64,000 nt of DNA from Chryseobacterium koreense CCUG 49689 (GCF_001045435.1 NZ_LFNG01000006.1:248001-312000); one strand, 5' to 3'; positions 28,705 to 36,919 are shown, numbered from the stretch's first letter. A program made the numbers and translations. Notes: generated by a model from the letters alone, not told the origin.

Positions 28705-29325
28705 TTATTTTTCCGTAATCGTGCGGAAAGTGAGGTTGATTCTGGGCGAAAATATTTTTTTGGTCGGTGGCAGCCGGTGAAGCCAAAAGGTTTGAGTTTC
28801 GTCTTTCATCACCAAAAGACTGCCGTGTTCCAAAACCAGTTCCACTTTCTCTTTGGTTTCTTTGTGTTTAAAGGAAAACTTTCTTTCCGCACCGAAACTC
28901 AGTGAAGCGATGGCGCCATTTTTCTTCAGGTCTTTTTCGCCATCGCTGTGATAGGCCATTCCTTCGGTTCCGTCGTGGTACAGGTTTAAAAGACAGGAAT
29001 TGTAGGTTTCACCGGAGATTTCCTCGACCCGTTTTTTCAGCTCCAACAATTCAGGAATCCATGGCAAAGCTTTTTTGGTGGATTTCGAATAGGTGTATTC
29101 AAAATCTTCATTTCCATACCACGCCACTTTTCTCTTGGTTAAAATCTTTTTCCCAAAAATTATGGCTTCGTCGTTTTTCCAGTTGATCTTTTTCAGCAGT
29201 TGCTCGAAAAAATAATCTGCTTTTTCAGGATCTAATATTTTGCCATAATAGTTCACCGTTCCATCTCTTGGAAGGAGGTTTGTTTCCGGGTCGGATTCTT
29301 GGTCGAAAAGGTGATGCATACTCAT
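28705..29325 (-). CDS. alkB: AlkB-like 2-oxoglutarate/Fe(II) dioxygenase
   Basis: AlkB proteins repair alkylated bases by oxidative demethylation. The 206-residue product has the HxD iron motif in GMAYHSDGEKD, the distal His in TFWLHRLP and the 2OG-binding Arg segment SPRINLTFR near the C-terminus, with the nucleotide-recognition lid before them. It is closest to the AlkB subgroup found in many Bacteroidota (ALKBH2/3-like). I use the ATG at 29325; the frame stays open about 36 codons upstream but with only a TTG at 29361. A perfect 14-bp inverted repeat lies about 120 nt upstream. Confidence 0.88.
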   Translation of the reverse strand: MSMHHLFDQESDPETNLLPRDGTVNYYGKILDPEKADYFFEQLLKKINWKNDEAIIFGKKILTKRKVAWYGNEDFEYTYSKSTKKALPWIPELLELKKRVEEISGETYNSCLLNLYHDGTEGMAYHSDGEKDLKKNGAIASLSFGAERKFSFKHKETKEKVELVLEHGSLLVMKDETQTFWLHRLPPTKKIFSPRINLTFRTITEK

Positions 29326-29443
29326 AAAATACGGAGAATTAAATTCACCATAGAAAGTCAAATCCTGGCTATGCCGGAAATCGGGATAAAATCCGCCCCT
29401 ACTGAACTGTTCATGAATCTCCTCTAAGAAATCTCATTGAATA

Positions 29444-29476
29444 AACGCTTTTAATTTCTGCAAAATTAAAAGCGTT
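29444..29476. repeat. Perfect 14-bp inverted repeat between speB and alkB
   Basis: AACGCTTTTAATTT (29444-29457) and its exact reverse complement (29463-29476) flank a 5-nt loop. No T run follows directly on either strand, so it is not a textbook intrinsic terminator, though it sits 40 nt after the speB stop and probably marks the end of that transcript. Confidence 0.7.
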
Positions 29477-29516
29477 CAGTTTAGGACCATGTCTTTAGAC
29501 GTAATGAATTGCGTTT

Positions 29517-30371
29517 TTACGATTTACTGATGTGGTAATACGCCAACATTTTGTAGTACAGTTTCGCGGCCAAAAACGCAGTCGGTTTCGGCATCGGCGA
29601 ATCCATCAGTTCCACAATGTCAAAAGCCACCACATTGCATTTCTCAAAAACCTTTCTCAATAATTCCAAAGTGGGATACCACTGCAATCCGCCCGGTTCC
29701 GGAGTTCCTGTGGATGGCGCGATGGATGGATCGAAAGCATCCAAATCGATGGTGATATAAACATTGCCGGAAACTTTTTCCAGAACGTCATTCACCCAGT
29801 TTTCATTGACGGCGATCTGGTGCGCCCAAAAACATTGCTCTTCCTTCACGTGCTCCATTTCTTCAATGTCGCATGATCGAATTCCCACCTGTACCAAATT
29901 ATGCTTTTTGCTGGCTTCGTAAACCGCACAAGCGTGATTGCAAGTGGAACCGTGGAAATCCGGTCTCAAATCGGTGTGCGCATCCAGTTGCAAAACCGTC
30001 AGGTTTTCATATTTTTCGCCAACTGCACGAATTGAGCCGATGGAAACGGAATGTTCGCCTCCGAAAAGCGTGAACAATTTTCCCTCGTGATTCAGCAATT
30101 CTTTGGTTTTCTGATAAACCGCTTCCGTCATTGCTTCCGGAGAAGATTTTTCAGAAACTTCACCCGCGAGGTAAACTCCTTCCAGATAAGGTTCGGTTCT
30201 GGTTTCAATATCGAAAAGCTCCATGTTTTCTGAGGCATCCAGGAAGAGTTCCGGGCCTTTGTCGGCACCTTTTCCCCAGGTTGAAGTTCCATCATAAGGA
30301 ACGGTGACAAGCATTACTTTTGCGTTTTCAAGGGTCGCGTTTTCTTCTGGAATTCCGGCGTAAGTATTCAT
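29517..30371 (-). CDS. speB: Agmatinase (ureohydrolase family)
   Basis: Agmatinase hydrolyses agmatine to putrescine and urea using two Mn2+ ions. The 284-residue product carries the metal ligands in order: GGEHS (His), LDAHTDLR (Asp, His, Asp) and TIDLDAFDPS (Asp, Asp), with the substrate loop near the C-terminus (FDIVELMDSP). The family includes formiminoglutamase and guanidinobutyrase, so the substrate is likely but not proven. The ATG at 30371 begins MNTYAGIPEE; the open frame upstream to 30443 is not family-like. A TATCTTTG -7 box lies at 30397-30404 on the minus strand. Confidence 0.9.
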   Translation of the reverse strand: MNTYAGIPEENATLENAKVMLVTVPYDGTSTWGKGADKGPELFLDASENMELFDIETRTEPYLEGVYLAGEVSEKSSPEAMTEAVYQKTKELLNHEGKLFTLFGGEHSVSIGSIRAVGEKYENLTVLQLDAHTDLRPDFHGSTCNHACAVYEASKKHNLVQVGIRSCDIEEMEHVKEEQCFWAHQIAVNENWVNDVLEKVSGNVYITIDLDAFDPSIAPSTGTPEPGGLQWYPTLELLRKVFEKCNVVAFDIVELMDSPMPKPTAFLAAKLYYKMLAYYHISKS

Positions 30372-30539
30372 ATTTTGATTGGTTTTTTCTGAGTGACAAA
30401 GATATGAAAATGTTCGGCTTGATTTGGTTTGAATGAGTTTCAATTGGCTTGAATATCATTAGAAAATTTAAGATTAAATTCAAAAAAACTTTTATTCCTA
30501 AGGAAACTTCCAATTTCATATATTTGAAAAAATAAACGA

Positions 30540-31637
30540 ATGAAACGGGATCTCTACATTGATTTTGCAAAAGGAATGGCGACCATTGCCATTATTTTCA
30601 TCCACACCGTTTTCTGGTCCGGTCAGTTTTATGTCCCTACAGAATTGCGGGTTTTGTCTTTGCTGGTGGATGTTCCGCTGTTTTATGCGCTGAGCGGGCT
30701 GACTTCCGGTGGCAATGTGGAAAAAACGATGTACCGCTTGCTGAAGCTGCAGATCACCTATATGATTTTCGTGACGTTTTTGTTTTTCCTTGATTATTTC
30801 TTTAAAGTTTTCGGGCTGAATTTCTTTGGTTTGGATTGGATGAAAGATTTCTATTCCACATTTGGTGCAAAATATACCCCAAAAAATATTTCCACCGAAC
30901 CGCAATGGCAAAATCTCGGGAACTGGTATCTGCATCAATATACAATGGCGGACACTTTTCCTGTGGTGATGGGAAGTTTCTGGTATTTGAAGGTGTATTT
31001 CATTTTAACGGTTTTCGGTGTTTTGATTTTAAGGTTTTTTCCAAAACACGTCAAATGGTTTATCGCGCTTTGTTTCGGTTTGACCTTACTTTTCAATATT
31101 TTGCCATGGTATTATCCTAATGGACAAGTCGGCTATGTGGCGTTTTATCTCGGATTGTTTTTAGTAGCCCATCAGCTGAAAGGAAAACAAATTCCGAAAA
31201 AGTGGATTCCTGCGCTGTATGGAGTTTTAATTGCAATTTTGGTCATCCTGTTCTGGAATTTCGGCAAAGATTTTTTCATGAAGATGAACAAAGCCAAATT
31301 CCCGCCGAAACTGCTCTACATTTTCTGGTCCTCTTTCTCTTTGTTGACGCTTTTTGTTTTGTACAACCGCTTGAAAATCGAGAAGGACAACTTCGTCACC
31401 TATATCGGGAAAAATGCGATTTTCTATTATTTCGCACAGGGAATGAGTTCGTCTTTGGTCTATTTCATCGCGGTTCCTTTAAAAGAATATATGGCGTGGT
31501 GGATTTTGATGATTCTGATATTTTGCATCAATCTCCTTTTAGCCGTCATCATTGCCGAAGGCGCCAAAAAACTGGATGATTTCGGCTGGAAAGTTTTGGA
31601 ATTTCTGCGAAAAAAAACCGCTTCAGCAATAAACTGA
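30540..31637 (+). CDS. Acyltransferase 3 (OafA/NodX-like) membrane protein
   Basis: This 365-residue inner-membrane protein has about ten hydrophobic helices. The N-terminal motif RDLYIDFAKGMATIAIIFIHT carries the Arg and His pair that defines acyltransferase 3 proteins, which move acetyl or similar groups onto sugars of LPS, peptidoglycan or exopolysaccharide. The acceptor is unknown and no polysaccharide genes are adjacent. A TATATTTG -7 box is at 30519-30526, giving a leader of only a few nt. It converges on the small membrane protein gene at 31667. Confidence 0.82.
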   Translation: MKRDLYIDFAKGMATIAIIFIHTVFWSGQFYVPTELRVLSLLVDVPLFYALSGLTSGGNVEKTMYRLLKLQITYMIFVTFLFFLDYFFKVFGLNFFGLDWMKDFYSTFGAKYTPKNISTEPQWQNLGNWYLHQYTMADTFPVVMGSFWYLKVYFILTVFGVLILRFFPKHVKWFIALCFGLTLLFNILPWYYPNGQVGYVAFYLGLFLVAHQLKGKQIPKKWIPALYGVLIAILVILFWNFGKDFFMKMNKAKFPPKLLYIFWSSFSLLTLFVLYNRLKIEKDNFVTYIGKNAIFYYFAQGMSSSLVYFIAVPLKEYMAWWILMILIFCINLLLAVIIAEGAKKLDDFGWKVLEFLRKKTASAIN

Positions 31638-31666
31638 AACGGCAATGGATTGACCATAGCGGCAAA

Positions 31667-31906
31667 TTATTCTTTCTTTCCGCCGCCTCTCACAATTACT
31701 GCGATCAAAATGATGAAAAGCAGCGCTCCAATCACCCAGTAAACCGGATTGGTAAACCATTCCTCGGTGGTGGTGGTTTTGGTGGAAGTGGTGGTTACAT
31801 CTACTTTAGGCGTTTCTTCTTGTGCCAAAGCAAGGATGCTGAAGAAAAAAGTAAGTAAGAAAATCCCCAGATTTTCAATTTTTTTGGAAATAACATGCGT
31901 GTTCAT
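31667..31906 (-). CDS. Small exported single-span membrane protein, unknown function
   Basis: This 79-residue protein has an N-terminal signal-like hydrophobic segment (about residues 13-28, ending ALAQ), a Thr-rich spacer (TTTSTKTTTTEE) and a C-terminal transmembrane helix (about 51-72) followed by a short basic end GGGKKE. No catalytic motif is seen and I do not recognise the family. It is divergent from miaE and convergent with the acyltransferase gene. Confidence 0.65.
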   Translation of the reverse strand: MNTHVISKKIENLGIFLLTFFFSILALAQEETPKVDVTTTSTKTTTTEEWFTNPVYWVIGALLFIILIAVIVRGGGKKE

Positions 31907-32085
31907 AATTTAATATTTTAATGTTGTTTATTCTACTTTCAAGTTTTATGCCAATATTTTAGACCTTTATTTATCAATTATTCAAATCAGAATCCCAATA
32001 TCCGTATTTTTGACAATCCTGACGCGAGGAAAAGAGCACAGGTGACCTCAAATAGAATCACTATTTTTACCGAAAAGTTTTCCAC

Positions 32086-32667
32086 ATGTTTAAACTGAAA
32101 TTATTGACCGATCCGCGATGGGCAAATATCGCCGAAGGAAATCTCTCAGAAATCCTCACCGACCACGCATGGTGCGAACAAAAAGCTACCACCAACGCCA
32201 TCACATTGATCACGATGCTTCCCGAATATCCTGAAATCGTGAGCGAACTTTTAGCGATTGCACAGGAAGAGCTGGAACATTTTCAAATGGTTCACGAGAT
32301 CATTAAAAAACGGGGTTACGAATTCGGCAGGGAAAGAAAAGACGATTATGTAGGCGAACTCATGAAATTCGTCCGACAAGGCGGTACCCGAGACGAAAGG
32401 ATTATCGACCGCATGCTCTTCGCCGCGATGATTGAAGCCCGAAGCTGCGAACGCTTCAAGGTTTTGACTGAAAACATCAAAGACGAAGAACTGAAAGTTT
32501 TCTATAAGGAACTCATGATTTCCGAGGCCAATCACTACACCACCTTCATCGGTTTTGCCAGAAAATTGGGCGATCCCGAAAAAGTCAACCAGCGCTGGGA
32601 AGAATGGCTGGAGTATGAATCCAAAGTCATTCAGTCTTACGGTAAAAAAGAAACCATCCACGGATAG
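32086..32667 (+). CDS. miaE: tRNA-(ms2io6A)-hydroxylase
   Basis: MiaE hydroxylates the isopentenyl group of ms2i6A at position 37 of tRNAs reading UNN codons. The 193-residue, all-helical product has the diiron ligands of the ferritin-like fold: an early Glu in CEQKATTNA, EELEHF (Glu and His), the Glu of MIEARSCERF and EANHYTTF. Oxygen is required, fitting an aerobic organism. Its neighbours (DUF502 protein downstream on the same strand, 70 nt away) suggest no pathway link. Confidence 0.92.
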   Translation: MFKLKLLTDPRWANIAEGNLSEILTDHAWCEQKATTNAITLITMLPEYPEIVSELLAIAQEELEHFQMVHEIIKKRGYEFGRERKDDYVGELMKFVRQGGTRDERIIDRMLFAAMIEARSCERFKVLTENIKDEELKVFYKELMISEANHYTTFIGFARKLGDPEKVNQRWEEWLEYESKVIQSYGKKETIHG

Positions 32668-32736
32668 TATTTTTTAGCCCAGGTTTTCGGATTTTTAGTA
32701 TTTTTACCATCATTAACAATAAGTCTGAAAACGTCA

Positions 32737-33357
32737 ATGGACCGTACCCGATTCGAACAACTTCTCAACACTCTGGCAAAATCATTTTTTCAGGGATTGC
32801 TCATTATCGGGCCGTTTGCGCTCACCGTGTGGATCATCTGGTACATTGTTTCGACTATCGATAACATCATCCCCGCCCTTTCGGAGAAACTGTATCCCGG
32901 AATCACCTTTCTGATTGTGATTCTGGGGACCACACTCATCGGATATTTAGGCAATAAATTCATTATCGGGCGTGTGGTGGTCGACAGTTTCGATTATCTC
33001 CTGGAGCACACCCCGGGAATCAAATTCATCTACACCTCGCTGAAAGATGTGATGACCTCATTCGTGGGCGACAAAAAGAAATTCAACCAACCCGTACTCA
33101 TCAAGACCGGTGAAAATCCGGAGATTTGGCGCGTGGGATTTTTAACCCAAAATGATTTGAGCTCAGTGGGTTATCCGGATTACGTTTCGGTTTATCTGCC
33201 GCATTCTTATGCGGTTTCCGGTTGGGTGGTTTTTGTTTTGGCCACCAATATCGTGCATCTCGAAAATGTTTCCGCAGCGCAAGCGATGAAGTTTGCCGTG
33301 AGCGGCGGCGTTGCAGGTTTCCATTCTGATGACAATGTTTTCAAGGCACCGGAATGA
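32737..33357 (+). CDS. DUF502 family membrane protein
   Basis: This 206-residue inner-membrane protein has two N-terminal transmembrane helices (about residues 17-38 and 55-76) and a soluble beta-rich part with the family's GVSxxGxxxS-like stretch reading TNIVHLENVSAAQAMKFAVSG. DUF502 proteins are widespread in bacteria and plants (the LIKE COV family) and have no defined biochemical activity. It is followed at 100 nt by tryptophanase in the same orientation. Confidence 0.85.
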   Translation: MDRTRFEQLLNTLAKSFFQGLLIIGPFALTVWIIWYIVSTIDNIIPALSEKLYPGITFLIVILGTTLIGYLGNKFIIGRVVVDSFDYLLEHTPGIKFIYTSLKDVMTSFVGDKKKFNQPVLIKTGENPEIWRVGFLTQNDLSSVGYPDYVSVYLPHSYAVSGWVVFVLATNIVHLENVSAAQAMKFAVSGGVAGFHSDDNVFKAPE

Positions 33358-33457
33358 AATAATGAACAATTAATAATGAACAAAGAAACGGCAGTAGCCC
33401 CAATTTTTGTTTAAAACTCTCAATTTCCAATCATTATTTATTAATTATTCATTATTT

Positions 33458-34834
33458 ATGAAACTCCCATACGCTGAACCTTTCAGAATAAAAATGGTGG
33501 AAGAAATCCAACAATCCACCCGCGAACAAAGAGAACAATGGCTGAAAGAAGCCAATTACAATTTATTCAACCTGAAATCATCGCAGGTATTTATCGATCT
33601 GTTAACCGATTCCGGAACCGGCGCCATGAGCGACCAACAATGGGGCGCCCTGATGACGGGCGACGAAAGCTACGCCGGCTCCAGAAGCTTCCAGCAGCTG
33701 CATGAAACCGTGCAAAAAATTTCCGGCTACCAATACCTGCTCCCCACGCACCAAGGAAGAGCCGCCGAAAACGTGCTGTTTTCAGTTTTGGTGAAAGAGG
33801 GCGACGTGGTTCCCGGAAACTCGCATTTTGACACTACAAAGGGACACATTGAATTCAGAAAAGCACATGCCATCGACTGCACGGTGGACGAAGCTTTCGA
33901 TATTGAAAACCTATATCCATTCAAGGGAAATATAGACCTGGCAAAATTGGAGCACGTTTACCAAATCTATCCGAAAGAAAAAATTCCGTTCTGTTTAATT
34001 ACCATTACCTGCAATTCTTCCGGCGGACAACCGGTTTCCCTGGAAAACATGAGGGCCGTGAAAGAACTTTCAGACCGTTACGGAATCCCGATTTATTTCG
34101 ATTCCGCGCGTTTTGCAGAGAACGCCTATTTCATCAGACAAAGAGAAAAAGGCCAGGAAAACCGTTCGATAAAGGAAACCGCGCGAGAGGTATTTTCTTA
34201 TGGAGTGGGAATGACGATGAGTTCCAAAAAAGACGGCTTGGTCAATATCGGCGGATTTATCGCCCTAAACGATGAAAAAATCTACCGCGCCGCATCCAAT
34301 TTCACCATCATCTATGAAGGGTTCATCACCTATGGCGGCATGGCGGGAAGAGACATGGCCGCATTGGCGGTTGGCTTGAATGAAGCCACGGAATTCCCCT
34401 ATCTGGAAAGCCGCATATCGCAGGTGGAATATCTCGGAAACAAGATGATTGAATACGGAATCCCAATCCAGAAGCCGATTGGCGGACATGCCGTTTTCAT
34501 CGATGCCTTAAAGTTTTTGCCCAACGTAAAAAGAGCGGAATACCCCGCACAAACCCTGGCCAACGAAATCTACAAGGAAGCGGGAATCCGCACGGTGGAA
34601 ATCGGGACCATTTTGGCAGACCGCGATCCGGACACCAGAGAAAACCGCTACCCAAAACTGGAACTGGTTCGCCTCGCCATCCCGCGCAGAACCTACACGA
34701 ACAACCACATGGATTATATCGCGGCAGCGGTGAAAAACGTTTTCGACCGACGAGACGAGATTCTGAAAGGGTATCACATCACGTGGGAATCTGAAATCCT
34801 GAGACACTTCACCGTGAAACTGGAGGAAGCTTAA
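33458..34834 (+). CDS. tnaA: Tryptophanase (tryptophan indole-lyase)
   Basis: TnaA is a PLP enzyme splitting tryptophan into indole, pyruvate and ammonia. The 458-residue product is close to tyrosine phenol-lyase, but its specificity residues fit tryptophanase: FDTTKGH keeps the Asp equivalent to E. coli D137, VEIG keeps the Val and Ile of the indole pocket, and ILRHFTVKL keeps the His equivalent to H463. The PLP lysine lies in MSSKKD. The ATG at 33458 is chosen; an in-frame TTG at 33407 is unlikely. No Trp-containing leader peptide of TnaC type and no tryptophan permease gene is adjacent. Confidence 0.93.
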   Translation: MKLPYAEPFRIKMVEEIQQSTREQREQWLKEANYNLFNLKSSQVFIDLLTDSGTGAMSDQQWGALMTGDESYAGSRSFQQLHETVQKISGYQYLLPTHQGRAAENVLFSVLVKEGDVVPGNSHFDTTKGHIEFRKAHAIDCTVDEAFDIENLYPFKGNIDLAKLEHVYQIYPKEKIPFCLITITCNSSGGQPVSLENMRAVKELSDRYGIPIYFDSARFAENAYFIRQREKGQENRSIKETAREVFSYGVGMTMSSKKDGLVNIGGFIALNDEKIYRAASNFTIIYEGFITYGGMAGRDMAALAVGLNEATEFPYLESRISQVEYLGNKMIEYGIPIQKPIGGHAVFIDALKFLPNVKRAEYPAQTLANEIYKEAGIRTVEIGTILADRDPDTRENRYPKLELVRLAIPRRTYTNNHMDYIAAAVKNVFDRRDEILKGYHITWESEILRHFTVKLEEA

Positions 34835-34857
34835 AATTTAGAGAAAATCATGAGGAG

Positions 34858-34895
34858 CATTGCTGATGTTTTGAGCTTCAGCAATGTTTTTTTTT
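34858..34895 (+). terminator. Rho-independent terminator of tnaA
   Basis: Perfect 9-bp stem CATTGCTGA/TCAGCAATG with an 11-nt loop and nine T, 23 nt past the tnaA stop. Its ATTGCTGA core recurs in the two terminators at 35439 and 36097. Confidence 0.92.
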
Positions 34896-34924
34896 GCGTA
34901 ATTTTGAATAAATAATATACCGAC

Positions 34925-35149
34925 ATGACAACCATTACGATCAACAACCCAAATAATTTCAGTCTGGCAACCTTAAAAAAGCTGCTGCAATCATTGGATA
35001 TTGAAGTGGTTAAGATAGAAAGTGAAGAGGAAGAAATTCCGGCGGAACATTTGCCAAGCATACAGAAAGGACTGGAAGAGCTGAAACAGGGATTGGGAAA
35101 AGACAGTACCGAAATCCGCAATAAGGCAAGAGAAATATGTTCAAGATAA
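34925..35149 (+). CDS. Antitoxin-like protein of a ParE-type toxin-antitoxin pair
   Basis: This small acidic protein of 74 residues precedes and overlaps (13 nt) a RelE/ParE-type toxin gene, the usual antitoxin-first order. The N-terminus (TITINNPNNFSLATLKKLLQSL) is followed by a Glu-rich linker and a helix ending in REICSR, which would wrap the toxin. No clear ribbon-helix-helix signature is seen, so the DNA-binding class is uncertain. A TAATTTTG -7 box lies at 34899-34906. Confidence 0.7.
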   Translation: MTTITINNPNNFSLATLKKLLQSLDIEVVKIESEEEEIPAEHLPSIQKGLEELKQGLGKDSTEIRNKAREICSR

Positions 35150-35439
35150 GGTGGATGCCCGAAGCGGAACAGGAGTATTATTCGACCCTGGAATATTGGA
35201 TTGAGCACAACAAATCCACCGAATATTCGCTGAAAATAATGCAGGAAGTAGAAAGATTTGAGGAAATTCTGATCTCTAATCCTCATCTGGGCAAAACGAC
35301 CAATACCGAACTTTCTGTTTTAAAAATCACGATGCTCAATCAATTTTACATTTATTATAAAGTAACGCAGCGCACGATAAATATCATTGCTTTCAAGAGC
35401 ACCCACGAAGATCATCACAAACATGGTTTAGGCATTTGA
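35137..35439 (+). CDS. RelE/ParE-family toxin
   Basis: This basic protein of 100 residues has the ParE/RelE fold pattern: WMPEAEQEYYSTLEYW at the N-terminus, two helices, then a C-terminal strand set (LSVLKITMLNQFYIYYKV, then INIIAFKSTHEDHHK). The ParE subgroup poisons DNA gyrase and the RelE subgroup cleaves mRNA on the ribosome. The order of the strands and the lack of a clear catalytic Arg-His-Tyr set favour a ParE-like type. It ends directly at a strong terminator. Confidence 0.78.
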   Translation: MFKIRWMPEAEQEYYSTLEYWIEHNKSTEYSLKIMQEVERFEEILISNPHLGKTTNTELSVLKITMLNQFYIYYKVTQRTINIIAFKSTHEDHHKHGLGI

Positions 35440-35468
35440 TCCGTTCGGCATTGCTGAGCGGATTTTTT
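35439..35468 (+). terminator. Rho-independent terminator of the ParE-type pair
   Basis: A 10-bp stem TCCGTTCGGC/GCTGAGCGGA (with G-U pairs) and loop ATT is followed by six T and begins at the toxin stop codon. Nearly identical to the terminator at 36097. Confidence 0.9.
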
Positions 35469-35556
35469 AATTCGCTATGTTGTAGGTAATTATTGTTTGG
35501 TGGATTGAGTTTTTAGTTGGATATTTGAGAGTTGCTGCTAATTTACACCCTTATCA

Positions 35557-36078
35557 ATGATAAGATTTTTCATCACCTTTTCACTTATTTTATTTTTTGG
35601 CTGTAATAATTCTGAAACACAACAAAACGAAGAATTAAACAGAATAGTTCAAAGCATCTGTATTTACCATTCGCTAACGAATAAAATTAATCCAGAAATA
35701 CTCCCGCTCACAGTATATTCATCGAATGAGCGTGATAATATAATCTATCAATATCCTTCTGTTGATATAGAAGAGATTTTAAACGCTTACCCAAATTACA
35801 CTAAAACTGATTCTTTAAAAATTCTTAATAATACCTATGAGCTGAATAGAATAAATATTATAAAAGATATTAATCCTAAATTGAAATATAACACTGCAAA
35901 AAGTAATAAAAACACCTTTCAGGTTTCAAGTCCAATTTTCCTCAGCAATGATCAGATGGCTTTTATTGTAGTTACAAAGTGGGATAAACTTGGTTATTTT
36001 CAGGAAAATATTTACATCCTTAAAAGAGATCTAGAAAAGTGGAATGTTGTTAATTCAAGAATTGGACAAAAACAATAA
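35557..36078 (+). CDS. Small lipoprotein, unknown function
   Basis: The 173-residue product has a lipoprotein signal (residues 1-16; FFGCNNS, lipidated Cys near residue 16) and then a sequence rich in Asn, Ile and Lys. No family is recognised and no catalytic motif is seen. The gene is noticeably more A/T-rich than its neighbours, which together with its place next to a toxin-antitoxin pair suggests acquired or accessory DNA. It has its own terminator, a near copy of the one before it. Confidence 0.65.
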   Translation: MIRFFITFSLILFFGCNNSETQQNEELNRIVQSICIYHSLTNKINPEILPLTVYSSNERDNIIYQYPSVDIEEILNAYPNYTKTDSLKILNNTYELNRINIIKDINPKLKYNTAKSNKNTFQVSSPIFLSNDQMAFIVVTKWDKLGYFQENIYILKRDLEKWNVVNSRIGQKQ

Positions 36079-36096
36079 AGTAGTAAAAACCACAAA

Positions 36097-36129
36097 ATCC
36101 GTTTGGCATTGCTGAACGGATCTTTTTTT
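36097..36129 (+). terminator. Rho-independent terminator of the lipoprotein gene
   Basis: An 11-bp stem ATCCGTTTGGC/GCTGAACGGAT (two G-U pairs) with loop ATT, then seven T after one C. Related in sequence to the terminator at 35439. Confidence 0.9.
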
Positions 36130-36210
36130 GCATTTACAAAGCTTCAATTACCAAAGCCTCCCCACTTTGCGCCCGCTACTTAGCCAGTTTACTTTCCAAC
36201 ACCAAATGAT

Positions 36211-36372
36211 ACGTCCACATACCCATCCTTGACGTCCACAACCCCAAATTCCCGGTCCCAAACCACAAATTCCCGGTCTATAACCCCAAATTCCCGGTTC
36301 CAAACCACGATGTCCCGGTCCCGAACCACGAATTCCCGGTCTGCAACCGCGTTGTGTTGCCTCGGAACCACG
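36211..36372. repeat. 21-bp tandem repeat (minisatellite)
   Basis: Five well-matched 21-bp units of the form AACCACAAATTCCCGGTCT plus two bases occupy 36240-36344, with degenerate units on both sides (36211-36239 and 36345-36372). Because 21 is a multiple of three, two minus-strand frames stay open and give heptapeptide repeats: DREFVVW-like in one and PGIWGYR-like in the other. The DREFVVW frame (36189-36371) keeps its D/V pattern into the degenerate units, so it is the likelier ancestral coding frame, but it lacks a convincing start and lies beyond a terminator. Confidence 0.85.
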
Positions 36373-36379
36373 ATTGCAT

Positions 36380-36405
36380 AAAAAATCCCCGCACGAGGCA
36401 GGGAT
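36380..36405 (-). terminator. Rho-independent terminator of the helical protein gene
   Basis: Minus-strand stem ATCCCTGC/GCGGGGAT (one T-G pair), loop CTCGT and a T run. It lies between the stop at 36428 and the 21-bp repeats, so the repeats are not normally part of that transcript. Confidence 0.88.
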
Positions 36406-36427
36406 ATGGTAGTGAAATGTTGGCCAG

Positions 36428-36919
36428 TTATTCGCCACTCGGCTGTTCACCAGGGGGTTTTCTGTTGCCTCTCGACAAAAAGAACTGCTTCAGCTCGTTC
36501 ATCTTCGTTTCGTAACCCGCCACCTGGGAGCCGGCCCTGTAAACGGTGTAGGCGTAATCTTCCAGCGCGCTTTGGTAATTGTCGTGATCGTGCAAGATTT
36601 TGGTGTTTTTGATTTTTTCCTGCAAGGCACCCAAACGGTTCTCCAGATTTTCCATTACCAAGCGGCTTTTGTAATCGTTTTCAAACTCCGTCCAATCCAG
36701 ATCCGGCACCGAAAGGTTGGGCATATTCTGGCGGTAATCCCACACCTTGTTGACCAGGAGTTTGTTTTGCTCGTTGATGCTTCCGTAGATCATGCGCTCA
36801 TGGGGAGTCAGGGTCACCGTCAGCATTGCGAGGGTAGTTTCCAATTGGGTGAGGGCGTCTTCTGCGGCAGCGATCTCAGCCGGGGTGAGATGTGCATTGT
36901 TGAGATTTGTTAAAGGCAT
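36428..36919 (-). CDS. Helical hypothetical protein
   Basis: I do not recognise the family of this 163-residue protein. It has no signal peptide and no membrane segment. It is predicted mostly helical, with heptad-like stretches (LTQLETTLAML, MENLENRLGALQEKI) suggesting coiled coils, and a polar Pro/Gly/Glu tail. A central segment LPNLSVPDLDWTEFENDY-like and a DNYQSALEDYAYTVYRA segment may be family landmarks. It is monocistronic, with a terminator downstream. Confidence 0.7.
   Translation of the reverse strand: MPLTNLNNAHLTPAEIAAAEDALTQLETTLAMLTVTLTPHERMIYGSINEQNKLLVNKVWDYRQNMPNLSVPDLDWTEFENDYKSRLVMENLENRLGALQEKIKNTKILHDHDNYQSALEDYAYTVYRAGSQVAGYETKMNELKQFFLSRGNRKPPGEQPSGE

Noticed and set aside
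32744-32760. Sequence like the T-psi-C arm of a tRNA (CCGATTCGAAC)
   Set aside because: It is coding sequence for the start of the DUF502 protein (MDRTRFEQLL) and no cloverleaf can be built around it.
33376-33414. 12-codon open frame ahead of tnaA as a TnaC-like leader
   Set aside because: It has no Trp codon and no Rho or pause features; only position recalls TnaC.
36148-36450. 100-codon minus-strand frame with PGIWGYR repeats as a gene
   Set aside because: It overlaps the end of the helical protein gene in another frame and exists only because the repeat length is a multiple of three.
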